Of a stretch of DNA of 64,000 nucleotides, positions 1 to 14,608 are shown one piece after another. A program made the translations under genes and the position numbers. The first letter of the stretch is position 1. The number at the start of each line of letters is the position of its first letter. The notes beneath the pieces were generated by a model. The model made no database searches, was not told the DNA's origin, and worked only from the letters and a program-made list of their open reading frames with translations. Source of the stretch: Archegozetes longisetosus (lineage: Eukaryota > Arthropoda > Arachnida > Sarcoptiformes > Trhypochthoniidae); the NCBI GenBank assembly GCA_018873245.2, contig JAEMBT020000005.1:13320001-13384000 (forward strand). The letters run 5' to 3'.

Positions 1-3000
1 TAAATTTGAAATCCGAAATTTGTTGAGAATTGATTTTAGGTAGGACTCAACTCTTAGGTAATCTTTAAGTATCATCACCTGATGCTATTCACTCTCTCAC
101 ATTATAATTTTTAAAACAATATGTTTTTGTTAAATTATAGAGATTTTTGGTGGTTTTATCTTGGATTAGAAAAACTCGAAAATGTCATTCTTGTTTTATA
201 GACTGAATACGGATGAATCTTGTGCTATAAACTCAATTTTGATTATCGCACATCAATTTTTAAAAATTTTTCTTAAAAGATAGATAAATAGCTTTCAAAT
301 CGATACGATAGATTTACTGATGTATAAGATGTCCAAACAAATTACTTTGACTTAGTTGAACTTGCCAGATTTCTCTGTTGTCAAACATATAAAGACATAA
401 ACCCTAATATGTTTAGGTTAGATACGATCAATACTGCGATCATCAGATGTGATGAATTGGCATTAAAAATTGCCATTCTTTTAGCAGTTATGCTGAATGT
501 TGAACAAGTTTATTAATGATCGAAAGATCGGGTATAAAATTATTTTGTTATGTAAGGAAATAATTTGTGATCGATTTCTAACACTTCATAGAATTAAGTT
601 TAGTTCCAGATTCATGCTAAGTTAGATTATTATTAATTTTTGATTACTAGTTCTTGAGAGTTATCGATCGAAATGGTCGTATTGATTTTTTGCAAATTAA
701 AGACTTGTGTAGAAGTTCTTGCTTATATTTAGTTTAGAGTAAGCGAGAAAATATTATGTCGATTCAGTTTTATTTGCTTTATATACTGCTTGTTCAAACG
801 ATACGGAAGTTAAACTTGATTACACTCAAGTTAAAATATTTGTTGCTTAAATTTTGCTGATTGGACGTTCCCCTCAAGATTTTGTCGTATGAAAATGTAG
901 TAAAATCTAAATTTTTGCTTATTTTTTGTACTTTTTAGATTGCATTTACCTTTTTGCAACTTCTCACTAAGCATATCGACGTGTTCTTTTGTTTCTCACT
1001 TCATAGAGTACAACCAAAACACAAAAGTCTTTTGTTGTGAGAATAAATTTACTGAAAGAAAAAACTTGTTGCATTTGTTCCCCAATTTTTTATGCAATAG
1101 AACTAAACTGATTAATTGAACATTTTTGAAATACTTTATTGATTGGTGAAATAGAGATTCGAACATTTTGATGAAAATGAATGATTTTTCTTTAAAATTA
1201 AGAGTTTTTATGACTGGTTTATGCAACATTTCATATAATTTGATCATATTAATGGCATTTTAACATGAGAACTGACAATTAGGTATTATTTAATGGCTTA
1301 AAAATGTATAATAATGTTAGATTTTAGAAAAATTTTAGAATTCAATAATAATATAATAGTCAAAGTCTTTTTCAAATAAAATGTGTGCTAAAGATAGAAA
1401 TATTTGACTTCAGTAGTTCGAACAATTATTTTGACAGTTGCATATTTGAAATTTTTATTTTTACAAAAATTAAATCTATAATAATTTATGCTTTTTCAGA
1501 ACAATACCAGAGTCTGAACTTTTTAGTATTTGACGTATCGCACTAAAGGTCATAATTTAGGGAAAACAATAATAAAACGTGAGATTACTGAGAATAAAAG
1601 CCTATTTATAATCTTGAAAAGATAATACTATCGATGTTTTAATAAGAAAACCATCAATTATTCGTTAATCCTTTGTCATACAAATGAGATCTGATTAGTA
1701 TTCTTCTGAGACTTTCTCATGACACTAAAACGAAAAAGTGTTGTAATTCTCGCGACTCAAAAGTACTTATACTATTACTATAATTAAAAACTGACAGTTT
1801 ACAAATATGTACTTTCACGTACAACTCGTCAAACATTTGATTTTAGTAAGCCTTCAAATTTGACGACCTATTAGATGATTGACTATTTTCACCAGCAAAC
1901 TTTGAACTTTAATAAATAATTTAATTTGATATACACTCGACCAATCATATTTGTTCTACAAGAAAGATTACATTACAAACAACTCTTAGCTTCTAATTAT
2001 AGTAATAGTACCTTTACACACTTGGAGTTGTTTTCTAGATACTGGTAAAAGAAAATGATTGATATTTTCAAAATTTTCATATCAATTTGTTTATTAATCA
2101 CTTTTTAATAACTTTATGTTTTTGAAAATTCAATCAAACTATTATTATCTTTGAGTCTAATAAGTTGGGAATGTTGTAATGAAAACGATTTCTTTATACT
2201 GAGTTTGAGAATTATTTTTCACTTTTTCAACTATTCAATCAGCTGTTTCCAGTTTTAAACCATAAAAGTTCAGACTCAGGTTACAATAAAATTTGATTTT
2301 TATCCAACTAAAGAATAATTTTTGCTCACAATTGATCCTGAATTATAAATACTATTTATTTAGTGATCTATCTCTGAAATCCGATATATAATTCATTTTG
2401 AATCCGAAATCCCAGTCACTACTGATCTCATTGATTAAGCTCTCAAATGCATTTGTAGAGATGAAGTTGAATTAGATCGCGATCTATTCGGACTTCGCTT
2501 TGGGTCCAAGACGTCTGAAATAAGAGAGTATAAGAAAAGTAAAATAAAAGATTCATCGGTTCGCAGGCAACGAAAGATCAATAAAACAGGCATTGACTGA
2601 TGCTAAGTGTATGTGTCTGAGAGCTATATGTTCACCTGATTATCGTTTGCTTATAGTTAATCTTGTTTGACAATTCTATACCACTATTGATAGCCTTTAT
2701 TTATAACAAACTATGCCTTCAATTGGTTGATCTCGGAAACTAAGTTTAATTAGGAATAGACGAGCGTTTCTTAGGAGATAAAATCTATTATTAATAAATG
2801 AATAGGGCATTTTGTTGTTCTTATTAAGCTTCTGTGGGCATAATATTCATCTAAATTTTCTATTATTACTAGAATCTATTCAATATTAAAAAAACATCGG
2901 TGAATATATTTTTTCTATCATTAGCTTCTAGAAAAGTTGATATCCATTAATAATAAAGTTTTCCAGATATATAATAGCTTATATTAATGTTATCTGAAGT

Positions 3001-3681
3001 GACATATGGTTAGATACAAGTAAAGTAAAGAAAAAAAACTTAATTCCAACATTGAATTCGATACAAGAATATATTGAATATCTTCTTTGCGTCCTGTATG
3101 ACAAAAATCAATAAGATTGTATATGAAATAAAATGTCTCAAGTTATACAGAATTAAAGGCTTTACAAGAATTCCTTATATAAACTTATTCCTTAGGACAT
3201 TCTGGTTCAGCAAAAACGAGAAATTCATAACGGGAATATTCCAAATATGTGAAAACATAAATAAATAAAAATTATATTGATTGATGACATGGTTTAGGGT
3301 TAGAACCAGTTTCCAATACAAGAGCTTTTAGGGAATCTTTTTAGAGATTAATATAAGTTATACTGAAAACTATTAGAAGAATTACTTTTCTTTCAATTTA
3401 TTCAATTTCGAAATTCTTACATGAAGACAAGATAAATGTTAGGCATAGAAGTGCTTGTTTCGAGGAGTAAGATGGTTCTAGCGAGAAAATTAAAATTCTT
3501 AATAAGAACATTATTTTTGAGTATTCTTAGAGCTTCTATAAGCTTTTCTCTGCAATATCCTTAAATTTTTTTCTTTCAATTTATATGAATATCTTTTTTA
3601 GAAGTCTCAAGATAAATTTAAGTATAAGTATTAGGTATAAAAGATATCCAAAAATAGTATTCTTATTAAGAACAGTTGGAA
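1..3681. other. intergenic, no gene recognised
   Basis: AT-rich sequence with stop codons in all frames. The few open frames here (for example 996-1247 and 3074-3268) have skewed Phe/Lys/Ile/Asn composition and no signal peptide, domain or splice partner. No long inverted repeat or tandem array was noticed. The right edge is the stop codon of the membrane-protein gene on the minus strand. Confidence 0.6.
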
Positions 3682-6600
3682 TTATGTCGAATAAGACTCA
3701 CGATTATTGCAAAACTTTCCGTTATAAGAATGTGTCGGCGATGAAAAGCTATTACGCGGCGATCTGAATGAGTTTGTCGGTGATCTAAGACCAGACTGAT
3801 GGCCAGATAATTGAGACAATTGTGACGCACGCCTTTCCTGAGCTTTGGCCAACTTCAATAAGCGCGGATTCACAAAAATTGATCGACTGTTTCGAAAGCG
3901 GGCTCTAGATTGAAAGTAAAAGTTTTCAAGCGACTTTTCATGCATTAAATTTCATCAAAAGACCAATTTCAAACTTTAGAAAACAAGTTTTTCTTATTGT
4001 TTATAGCGAAAAAACATGTTTTCATTCAACCAAAAAATATTAAAATGAAATTCTTATATCATTTTAAGCGTTTATATTCAAACAAGCATTAAAACTGTCT
4101 GCTGAAAGAATCTGTTTGAATGCATAAAATAATTCTTATTTTTAATCATAAAGTTGTTTGGTTCACAGTTTTTAAATATCTTTTAAGAATAAGAATTTTA
4201 CTCTACTTTCCATTGAACTAAATCCATGTTAGTATAAATTCTCATGAGTTCTAAATGAATAGTTGAAAATTCTTACAAATTAACATTATGCTTTCTATCT
4301 ATTCATAACTTGTTTTTGTGTATTAAGACTTCATATTGTTCAAATACTTGTTATTTCTTTTCTCTTGACTACCAAAACATAAAATGAAGAATATAAGACT
4401 TAAACTTCTAGACTATTTTTGAAGTGTTTTATAAAATGAACAATTATGCTTTAGTTTAAAACAAATTATTAATTTAATAGACTAAAAGCTGTTCACACCT
4501 TCAATTGTAATAATATTTTACAACTCAAACAATAATATACAGAATATTCTTTGTCTGACTTATTGCATATAAGAATGATAAATAAGTTACTGCTCAGAAG
4601 AATACTGATATTTTGAAAAGTATTTTCAAGTATTCTCAAAATCCATCTTTAGATAGAATACTCTTCTCTGAAAAGTAGTAGAGAAAAAATTCATTTTTAT
4701 CCCGTATTTGGTTCACGTGAAATACCTGATAAGCCATATCTTTTGGGTCACTTGGGACTACTTTAGAATTTGAGACTGAACGAAAACTATGTCATAAATG
4801 CCTCATTTATTATGTTTTAGTTATTTCACAACATACGAGTCTATCGGGAATATAACGATAGTAACAGAAAAGACTAGTAAAAAGTTAGCATAAAAACAAA
4901 TGATAAGCAAAATATTTAAGGCTAGAAATAGAAGAATTAATATGAAACTAAAAAATCTATAGACGAAATTGTTCAGGTGACAAACAAGTCATTTATTCTC
5001 ATGTTAGGAGAGAAATGTATAATTCACTCTTATGTTAATAAAAAAATTTTCAGCCAATCGCTGGATTGTTTCTCTTCTTTTTTCTTATTAATCGATTAAT
5101 CAATAAGAATTTCCTTAACTTTTAAGCTTTTTTTTCTCGCTTTTGGGAAGAATGGGTTTCGTGATAGTTATGACATATATTAAAAATCTAAGAGAGTTAA
5201 AACATGGAAAATGAATTTTTTCGCATATGTTTAGAAAATGTAAAGAAATAAATCACTTGAATTGATGTCATAAAAGAAGTCGTAATCACTCGAAATGAGA
5301 GAAAAGTATTAATGCTGTTAAGAGCGTATTATTAATAATAGTGAATGCCATTAAAAGCTATAATAATAAAGAATAAAATCTTTCTTATCCCTATAGATTG
5401 TTGATTGACTTGAAAAATAGTGAGCTTTGTACGCAAAACATGATAAGTAAGTTTGTGGAGAAGACATAATCTAATTAGCATTTGAATTAAGTTCTAGAGA
5501 GATATTCACATATAATATAATAGAAGTGTTTGAGAAGGACTACGGAATCAAGTGTGATCTCAAAGCAATTCAGAAGTGTTTACTTTCATTCTCACTTTCC
5601 ATAACTCAAGTTTTAGCATAAGTTGAAAAACACATTAAACTAATTAAAAATTTTGTCCATTAAATGTCGACCTGAAAACGAAATCGAAATTTTAGGCACT
5701 GTTTATTTGTCTACAAAATGAGATCAATAATTTTCGTCTCATATAAAAGTAGTTTTGTACTTGTTAAATGTTAGAGAACATTCTCGAATCTAGGGTTTGC
5801 TTCCCAATGGGAGACAAATTAAATTAATTATAAGTTTTAAGGAGCTTCGAAATGTTATTAGATTATAGATAACAACATTCTGAAAATAATTAAATTATGA
5901 CAGTCATTTTTACTTCAAGTTATATTTAGAAATGATAAAAAAGTCTAAATCGTTTTTATAAAACAATTTTGAGTTAACAACTATCGAGCGCATTACGTAA
6001 TATCTTATGTAACCTAACGGTTAAATTGAATCATTTGTAAGTAAACAGTGATAATATCATGGTATCAGATCCATAGTGACATACCTGCTGAATAAGTTTA
6101 GCGCCACACATATACCAACAAACATAACCACGAGAACTATAACTATTGGAAGCATTGGTGAGCCTTCAAAAAATTTCGCGAACCCTAAAAATAGATGAAC
6201 TTAGCATTTATTACACTCTATAACAATAACTTATATTAAACTTATAGAGAGAAAATTGAGCGTTAGATCGATAGAAAGTAAGGAACTATAATAGTCGTTA
6301 TTATTGTAATAGAGAATGAGATAAGAAGAACCCATAAAAACCCTATGAAAGACTTACTAACACTTCGAATCGATCATTTGGTCAATAATGTCTAATAACA
6401 TAATTTAATGCCCAATATATTTTGAGACCACTACATTAAAGACAATTTTATGTTTGTTTTTTCAATACTGAGAAAAAATGTTTCAAAACTATTTTTTCAT
6501 TCAACTTTCGAAATATTTGAATAAATTTTATGAGCAATCAGATATCTAAGAATTCAACGAAGAGAGTACATTCCTATTTATTACCATCGTTAGGAACATA

Positions 6601-8963
6601 TGAATTTTTGAAACATTCGAGAGTCAGATTTGAAACAAGATATCGATTTTTTAACACAATTTTATCAACTTTTGAATATTTTATTGTTGTGAAAAATACT
6701 AAGATGCATAATTTATATGATTTTATGTGAGTCGTAAATATAAAAATAATAACACGAACAAGATCGCTCGTTTTTTCTATCGATTAAACCTTGACTTGAT
6801 TTAGATGCTAGTAACGTGTGATAACTTGGTATGAACCAAGTGTTTAATTATTATAATTATGAACTAGAGAAAAATTAAACCAATTCATATCTAATAATTT
6901 CATGACTAAGATTGACAGATAAGAGATAAATGATAATAGAGTTCAATTGACTGAGTTTATTGATTAAAAAATGTAAATATTATTTATCCTATATTCTAGA
7001 AGTATTGGTTCTTGCGAAGCCATGTAAATAGCTTTTAAATTGCTTCAAATGATTAATTGCTCAAATAATTTTTTTCAAAATATATCTCAAGTGAGCCAAC
7101 AGAAATTCATCTTAAATATGGATTTTTCAGGAGATATATGCATAAGTTTGCAAGGTTGGCGTGCTATTACCTAAAAGCTTCTGAATAATTACTATGTCGC
7201 TTGCTATACTTACGAAGACTCTTAATCTCTTGATATTATTTTAATTGATTTGAATTTAATGAGATGTCTTCAAGCTAAAAAGTAACTCTCATTAACAGTT
7301 ACTTCGATTAATTTAATCAAATATTGAGCTGATCAAATGTGGAACAGCTCATCAAATATTTACTGTTATGAAGTTCTCGTCATTTTTGGCTCAATGTCTG
7401 CTAAAGATTTAGATGAAACCATTTTGACTTGTTTGTATAAAGTAATTCTAAGTTTTCTAATAACAGTTTAATTTTTAACATCAGATCTGAAGAAGTTTTG
7501 CTTTTTTTAGAATCAAGAGCTGGACCTTAAATATTGATGGCTCACTAAGTTATAAGACTTTGATGATCAATCTGTTTGAATAATAATAATAATAATGAAA
7601 TATGAAATGCTCTTATTTTATCTGTCGAGAAGATGAATTTGTTCAAATCTGCTTAAATAAATAAAATATTTTTGTATTAACTGGAGTATTAATCCAACAA
7701 CGACTGCACTTTTAGTTCTTTAGCTTATACAACACTAGTCACACAAAGCCTATGAATTAAATATAATAATGGTTTATGCGATCATTAGATGACTCAACTT
7801 TATCTGATCATTATTCTATTGAGTCTGAAAAATATGGAAAACGAATCAATATTGATATCCATTAGTATTATGGTACCATTAATTATTTGGTTAGACGTAC
7901 GCAAATAAATGTGAATTGCTATTGAACAGCACTTTTCTTCTATTCAAAAGTCACATCAATTGTAATTCTAAGTCTCTCTAAAGAACCGTACGATTTATGT
8001 GTCTCAGAAAATCACTGGTATTTTAGACTAAAATAATAAACAAAAGTTGCTTCTCAAAAAGCTTCTTAACTGCACACAACAAAACCTCATCACAATGAAC
8101 TTCATTATATCCAAACTGTCTGACATTAAGTCAATAAAACTTTTGTCCACAATTTTAGAACTAATTCGTTAAGACGAGACTTTTCTGAATAGGATCTTCT
8201 TTAAAAAAGGAGTTTTAACTGTATTTGGGTTAAAACCTCTCTATGACGAAGTTTGTTACATAGAAACATGTTTTAATATTGTTTCAATTGCATTTTTATT
8301 GGATTTTTGCTAAAGGCTTGAGAATTGATTTTTTAAAACAAAGTTTTACTACACTAAGATTATACGCATAATAATAACAATAATATACAAAAACCTTTCA
8401 AACTTGTGACAAAATATATAAATATTTGTGTTCTTCTCTCTATAATCGATAAGAAACTTCAACTTTTTCCTGATTGGGCAAACTCGCAGCTACATTAAAA
8501 CTATAGCTTTATTAGAAATAAAATATTTTTACCATCTTTTATGTTCGAGTCACTAACGCAGGTGTTGTTACCACTTTCATGATAGCCTTCTTCGCAACTG
8601 CAATGTCTTAAATGGCAGGTGACATGTGGTGATCGAAGACATTCAGTCGGAAGAAGACATTCCTCCCCAAGCGCTTTATCTATTTATGAAATACGAAATA
8701 ATGCAATTTTTTCTCTTGTTTTCATTTTTATGAAACAATGATTCGATCGATAGAAAAATTTTGCACTTTTTTCTAGTACTTTAGAGACAGACCTTTTTTT
8801 GATTGTAAAAAATATTTGAAGAATTGTTGGATTTAGCATTTTCTTCGTCACCATCAACTGATAGATAAGATAATAATGATATCATAAGCCATAGAAGAAT
8901 TTTCTTTGATGATGTACACAAATTTAAAGTCAAGTTATCGTAAGTTTTTACAAAAAACTTCAT
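3682..8963 (-). CDS. small single-pass membrane protein with EB-like cysteine module
   Basis: Four inferred exons: 8793-8963, 8533-8679, 6085-6184 and 3682-3904, giving about 213 residues. Exon 1 encodes an N-terminal hydrophobic signal (core ILLWLMISLLSYLSV) and an Asn-rich linker. Exon 2 encodes an EB/EGF-like module (GEECLLPTEC, then six more spaced Cys including CHLRHCSCEEGY). Exon 3 encodes the transmembrane helix LPIVIVLVVMFVGICVAL. Exon 4 is a basic, Ser-rich cytoplasmic tail with RRAS and three SPxxS-type repeats, ending at TAA 3682-3684. Exons 2/3 (phase 1) and 3/4 (phase 2) join cleanly. Exon 1 ends in phase 0 at an A7 run while exon 2 needs phase 1, so either that run is one base short or a weak donor a few bases downstream is used. 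EB modules occur in secreted and membrane proteins of arthropods and nematodes; the ligand and role are unknown. Confidence 0.68.
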
Positions 8964-9299
8964 TTTCTCATACGACCAATAGCTAGAAGTTCACTTGTCA
9001 AATAATTTTTTCAACTCAACTCTGATTCTACAAAATTTCAATAATTAATACACTTTTCATATATGTTTTCGATTATATGTTTAATTATATCTATTAATCA
9101 TATCGTTTGGTAGAGTAAACTTCTCGTAAAAGCTTTTTGTAGACAGAAAAATATCGTAGGTCTAGAAAGAGAAACTTCTTGTTATGTAGTTTGTTGTGGA
9201 GAAATAGCTCACTTCAATGCGATCGAGCAAATGGAAGCTGTTGTTCTTATGGGTCAAGTCTTCAAACGAGTGCAGTCAAAATGATGGCATATATGTAGG

Positions 9300-9316
9300 C
9301 GTATTTTTATAAAGTA
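9300..9316 (-). promoter_or_regulatory. possible TATA box for the EB-module membrane protein
   Basis: On the minus strand this reads TTTATAAAAATACG, about 340 bases upstream of the chosen ATG (8963) and at the start of a locally GC-richer stretch (9180-9310), unlike the surrounding AT-rich sequence. Distance and spacing allow a 5' UTR, but nothing confirms a start site. Confidence 0.2.
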
Positions 9317-9319
9317 TGC

Positions 9320-12300
9320 GCACTATCGAAATCGAAAAATGTTCGCCTATTGTCACAAAAATATTTTCTATTGAACAGTACCCAAAATTTCCAATAAATT
9401 TAGTTTTTCACGGATGAATTTTTTGCCTTATGCCAGTTTATGGATAGTTTTGTTGTAAAAGCGTTAATTATGTATTTAATTATCACGATATCTCAAGATA
9501 AAAACTTGAAATTGCACTGTTATTTCGAGCGATTTACAACAAATAACGTTAATTAAAATCTATTCAAAATAATTATCTATTGATTGAATCAAATGCAATG
9601 TTCTCAAATCATTTTAGATGAGAGAGGAGATTCATTCTAAACAAATTAAGTATATTTCAATTAAAATGCAAAAATACTTCAATCCTCGTTATAGTCTTCA
9701 GAAATTAAAATATTTTGATCGGTTTTTTTAAGAAACTGAGAGATGTTGGTAAAACTGATGGTGAAAATTTTACAGAACAATAGTGAAATTGTACAAAACA
9801 AGAATATTCTAAGAGACACGATGTTGTTGATTCGTGCAAACATAAATTTTGTTATACGAACTCATTTCAACGAAATTCTCTGATCAGTAAGTACTAGAAG
9901 CTATGAAGTAACTGCTTCTTATACACACACGTTGTTTCATTACTATTATGAGAGTGCATAGGCTGAAAATGGCCCTAAACTAAGATCAATAATACTGACG
10001 ATTTTCATTAAACAAATTGTAAATATTAGCCTGACTGAATAAATATTTCAGCAGGAAAAAATACATTAATTAAAGTTTTATTACTAATATTTTATTCATT
10101 CCTATATTCAGAAAATTTATTACTAGGATATAAAACTAAAACAAGTTTTACTATGATTAAAATTTTGGCTCAAACAAAATATAGTAACGAATTATAAATA
10201 ATTAAAGAAGTTTTTCAATTTAATTAAAATTTCTAGACAAATAATATTAATCCAATGGCTGTTAATAATTTTCTGATGCCTTGAAAATATTTTCATATTT
10301 TATTTAATAAGTTATTACCAAAAGTAAACTATAACTCCTATCGCACATGCGGTCTAGAACTAAGTAGCAAATTCAATGTTCTGTATCTTCTACTAGATAT
10401 CAGAATTCATTTATATCAATAAAAGTCTTTTGCTTAGATAGAAAATTAAGTTTTCAATTCAAATGTCATTAGTTTCTTAGCTCTGATTTAGTTTTTATAT
10501 TACTGTAACTTCTATGAAGCGATAAACTACTAGTTTATCAAGAGACACAACAGACAGTACATTTTAGTGGCTTTCACGATTACGAGAATGATATTCAAGT
10601 ATCTCATTCTAGAGAGCAATCAGTTATAACTTTTTAGGGTTCAATATAACCGCCCAGTCTGTAAGTCTCGCCCTAGAATAGATTAAATCATTTCAAAGAA
10701 GCTATTCATCTCAATATTGTTTCGATCAATATTTCACTAAAAATTTTCTCAATTATTCATATCTCTCTTAATTATAAGATTGCATGTAATAAATGAAATG
10801 ATTTTACAATCTATTTAAGTCATATTTTCAGTGGTAGAACAACATTTTCAACAATAAAAATAGGTGAATGACAATTCAGCAATAGTTTGTATTTTTATCA
10901 ATAAATTGATGTCATTTTCTTATTAAATCCTGAAATACAATTATAAAACTACTTTTAAAATTTTGATTCTATGATCACTCATGCTTTTAAAACTTCTTTA
11001 ATCTAATGTTATGCCGTTCAGGTTCGAGCTCATAAGCCTAAACGCATAACTGGGGACTAAAGTTAACTATTTATCCAGAATTCTGAAACTAATATTCTAT
11101 TAAATTATTAGTTATATTATACTTTGTTTGATTGAAATCTTTTATTTTCTTTAAAAATTATAAGTAATTAAAATAATATTTAATTAACAAATAGATAAAA
11201 AGTATAAAATAGGACTTAGACGTGATTTGATTATTTGATTGATACATAAAAATGTTACATAACATATTAAAAGATTTTACTTCTTTCTAACACTTTTTCA
11301 CATTCACTTAGAGGCATAATGAGGTCCCTTCTCAGCCCAATGACTGACTCTCTTTGCCAGTTTTTTAACATATCTTATATAAACAAAATAGATCTGAATT
11401 GTTATTCTTTAAAATATGAGCTGCATTTCATAGCTAGCGATAATACAATGATAACCTTGAAAGCATTAGTAAAGCATTACATAAAATATAAAGCATTTTA
11501 AAGATAACTGCTTGACAAACTATTTTAAAAGAATGAAAAACTGATTTAAAATCAAAGAATTTATATCTGCATAACACTAAAGATAAGTTCAATAAAATAC
11601 AGGAAAAATGTAAGAATTGCTCAACCTTTTAATTACAATATTTTTCAGTAAAACTTTGTTCACCTTAATCTAAACATGATTTACTTTTCGAATAATTTTA
11701 ATATAATTCACGAACTATAAGGTTCGTAATCTTTGCCATTATTTGTATTTGGCCTTTTCTAATTATTTTCACTATTATTTGAATTACAACTCCAGTCATT
11801 TTGTGCTGGGTTACAATTAATTTAAGTTCTATTTCCTTGACTACTATCTTTGTTATTATCAGAGCCTTAATTAAAGTTATTTTGATTCTAGTTTATTTAT
11901 GCGTCCGAACTATTGGTCTGAACTTCAACTTGAGGTGCACTAGTTTTACAGTTTATGACTCCAGACAAGAACAAAGGCGAAATGAAGAATCACTTCTATG
12001 CATTTCGTTATCAAACGGTGTATCATTTGCTTAATTTCTATAATAAGAAACTAGAGAACAATTTGATTCGTTAAAGTAGACAACTTTTTACATTTATCCC
12101 TCCTTTACTTTTGCAATGACTTATCAATGATCTATGTCTTAATACAATAGATCGTATTAATTAGAAGCAATTTCATGCCATCCGATGAAATAATGAACGC
12201 TATGAGTAGCTCCATTTATAAAAATCCGAAAATATTTTACTTTAATTTCCTAAAGACATCTCTTTTAAGAAGTGATGCCGTAATAAATATTTTCGTTAAA

Positions 12301-12800
12301 GTCTTAATTTTAATAACTTTTAAATGAATAATTTCTTGTTTCAAATACGATTCCATCATCACTTTTGATTAATGTAATATTAATTCTTAAATAAAATTAT
12401 ATAATCTTGAATATCTTGAAAATCTAATTTGTCAATTTCTTTTTGAGGATATAGATTAAGCAGAAGTATTTGATTGGATCAATTTTTAGGTTAAGTTAGG
12501 TTAGGTTATGTTCGGAAGCAATTTTTTCCTTTAATTTTTTAATGAACTTCTGGAAAGATTCATAGTCATCTTTATCTACTATCCTTCTACTTTACTATAA
12601 TAATAATTGAAACTATTTATTAAAAATAACTTCATTTGAAATCAGTTTTGAAAATATTTCGTAAAAGTATTTAGTTGAAATTTCAAAGTTACTGAAAAAC
12701 AACTTCCTATGACATCTATATTCATTGAACTCTTTTATCTGCATATCTAACGGCTCCTGGACTAAATCTTTCAAGAAAAGTATCGCATGACATAATATTA
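9320..12800. other. intergenic, no gene recognised
   Basis: No supported gene. Short open frames at 11319-11501 and 11801-12034 lack domains or credible splice sites. A short TTAGG-like run (AGGTTAAGTTAGGTTAGG) lies near 12488; at three or so degenerate units it is too short to be telomeric. Confidence 0.55.
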
Positions 12801-13353
12801 AGGCTTGTGCAATAAGTAAATTTACATTTTTAATTTTCTGAATAAAATGAAAAGTATAAAACAAATTTAGATGAAAATTTATCTAGAGCAAAAATATATA
12901 TTGAAGTAAGATTTTTATAATTTGTATGGCACTAACACTCCAGACAACTGCTCATTACCACAGTGATGCCGCAAACTGGCTCAAAATATCAAATTCGTAA
13001 AGCGCTACAGTAATATCCCGTACTGGCCACAGGCCCGACTAATCGAGACATTGGGCAGAATGTAGGACAATTTTCAAACGTTGACAAAAGAAACTTAAAA
13101 CTTTGACTGATTTTAAACGAATCTGGAGAGACATCTCTAAAAAATCGCCGAAAGAAGTGGTAAAAACTTAATGCGTGGCTTTAAGACTAAATTGAAAGCT
13201 GTGGGTCAAGGAGGGATGTTAGTGCCATATAAATTAAAAAAATTTTACTTCAATATATATTTTTGCTTTAGATAAATTTTCATTTAAATGTACTTTGTAC
13301 TTTTCATCTTATTCAGAAAACTAAAAATGTAAATTTACTTATTGCACAAGCCT
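12801..13353 (+). mobile_element. Tc1-like non-autonomous element with decayed transposase tail
   Basis: A 553-bp element flanked by TA on both sides (12799-12800 and 13354-13355). Terminal inverted repeats of about 140 bp begin AGGCTTGTGCAATAAG and run inward past a shared TTGAAGTAA segment. The interior, read on the plus strand with several stops and frameshifts, resembles the C-terminal part of a Tc1 transposase (a WPxQAxxIETLG stretch corresponding to the SPDLNPIE region, then ...MRGFKTKLKAVGQGG). The catalytic core is missing, so it would need a transposase in trans. An open frame at 12613-12864 on the minus strand overlaps the left repeat and is not a gene. Confidence 0.75.
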
Positions 13354-14467
13354 TACATGAAAAGTATGGAATATAAAAATACTATACTGTTATATAATAT
13401 TTCATATTATGAGTTTTATTAATAAAATAAAGAACTTTGAAAAAAGTTTCGTGCTTGCATATTTGCAACCAGTGCTATTAGGTGGTAATTGCCTCTAATT
13501 AGCCTTAAAGAACAATTTAGGTGGTAAGTCTAAAATTGACCCGAACACACTGGAGTACAATTGAATAGTGATGAGTGTATAAAATAAATGTTCGTAAAAA
13601 TATATGATTTACATAAACAGAAAGGGAGAAAGAAAAATCAACACCGTAAGAAAATCTAAATTATTGAGATACAAGAAAAGTTTAGTTGCCTTAGAACTAT
13701 ACTAGTATCAGATAGATTTGAACTTTTGATAAGGGTTAATGATGATGACCTGTCTAAATCTTCTTATAATTGAGCACATTTTAACAATTCTCTTTTAAAT
13801 TTAGATATTGAAACCTTTCAAATAATTATATATTAGCTCTTTTAATATCTATAATTGACTTTGACTTATTTAGCAATTTAATTATCATTTTTAAGGTAAA
13901 AATTAATATAAAATATATCTTAAAATAATCAAACGACTTATTTTTCTTTGTGTTGCTCAAATAGTCACATCGATTCTTGAAGATTCATGACTTAAAAGCT
14001 AACCTAGCGTGATATAATATAACCAATTTTGACGTCCCAACCTAAGTTAATTCAACTGAACACCGCTTACCTTTCCCTATTCATGAGATAATTACGTGAA
14101 AAATGAATTTTACAATTGAAAAGTAGAAATACAAATGTTTCGGGAAATTAACTCATCGAAAAGTTGTTATTTGGAATATTATATTTTGCGATATTTTATC
14201 GCAATATCAATGCTAACACTCATTTTGCTATTTGTTAATTATGCTTTATAACACTCACTTAATTAGTTTTTAAATTCTATTTAATTTGGTTCGCAATCAA
14301 AATTGAAATTTCAAAAAATATTAAAATATAATTGATTTGAAACTGAACTCAAGTCAAGCCTACTTAGAAAAAACTGAAAAATTAATTGAATAAACAAAAT
14401 TGTTTCAAGAATTTGATGGGATTATAGATAACGTCAACTCTACCACTAGTTAGAACCATAATTTCGA
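13354..14467. other. intergenic, no gene recognised
   Basis: AT-rich sequence without a supported gene between the Tc1-like remnant and the start of the lipase A/B duplication unit. Nothing repeated was noticed. Confidence 0.5.
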
Positions 14468-14479
14468 GTTTTTCTTGAG

Positions 14480-14489
14480 TTTATTTATT
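14480..14489 (-). terminator. polyadenylation signal of lipase A
   Basis: TTTATTTATT on the plus strand gives overlapping AATAAA hexamers on the minus strand about 120 bases after the stop codon. The same signal lies at 22595-22604 for lipase B. Confidence 0.5.
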
Positions 14490-14608
14490 ATGTAAAGATT
14501 GTAACAGAATCATTCACATTCAATCTTTAAATAATTTTCACAGTTTAATAAAGGTTTGTTTTTAACACTTAACTGTTGAAAAGTTAAGTTGATTTTTGAA
14601 CCAGAAGA

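Noticed and set aside
12480-12510. TTAGG-like telomeric repeats
   Set aside because: Only a few degenerate units within ordinary intergenic sequence.
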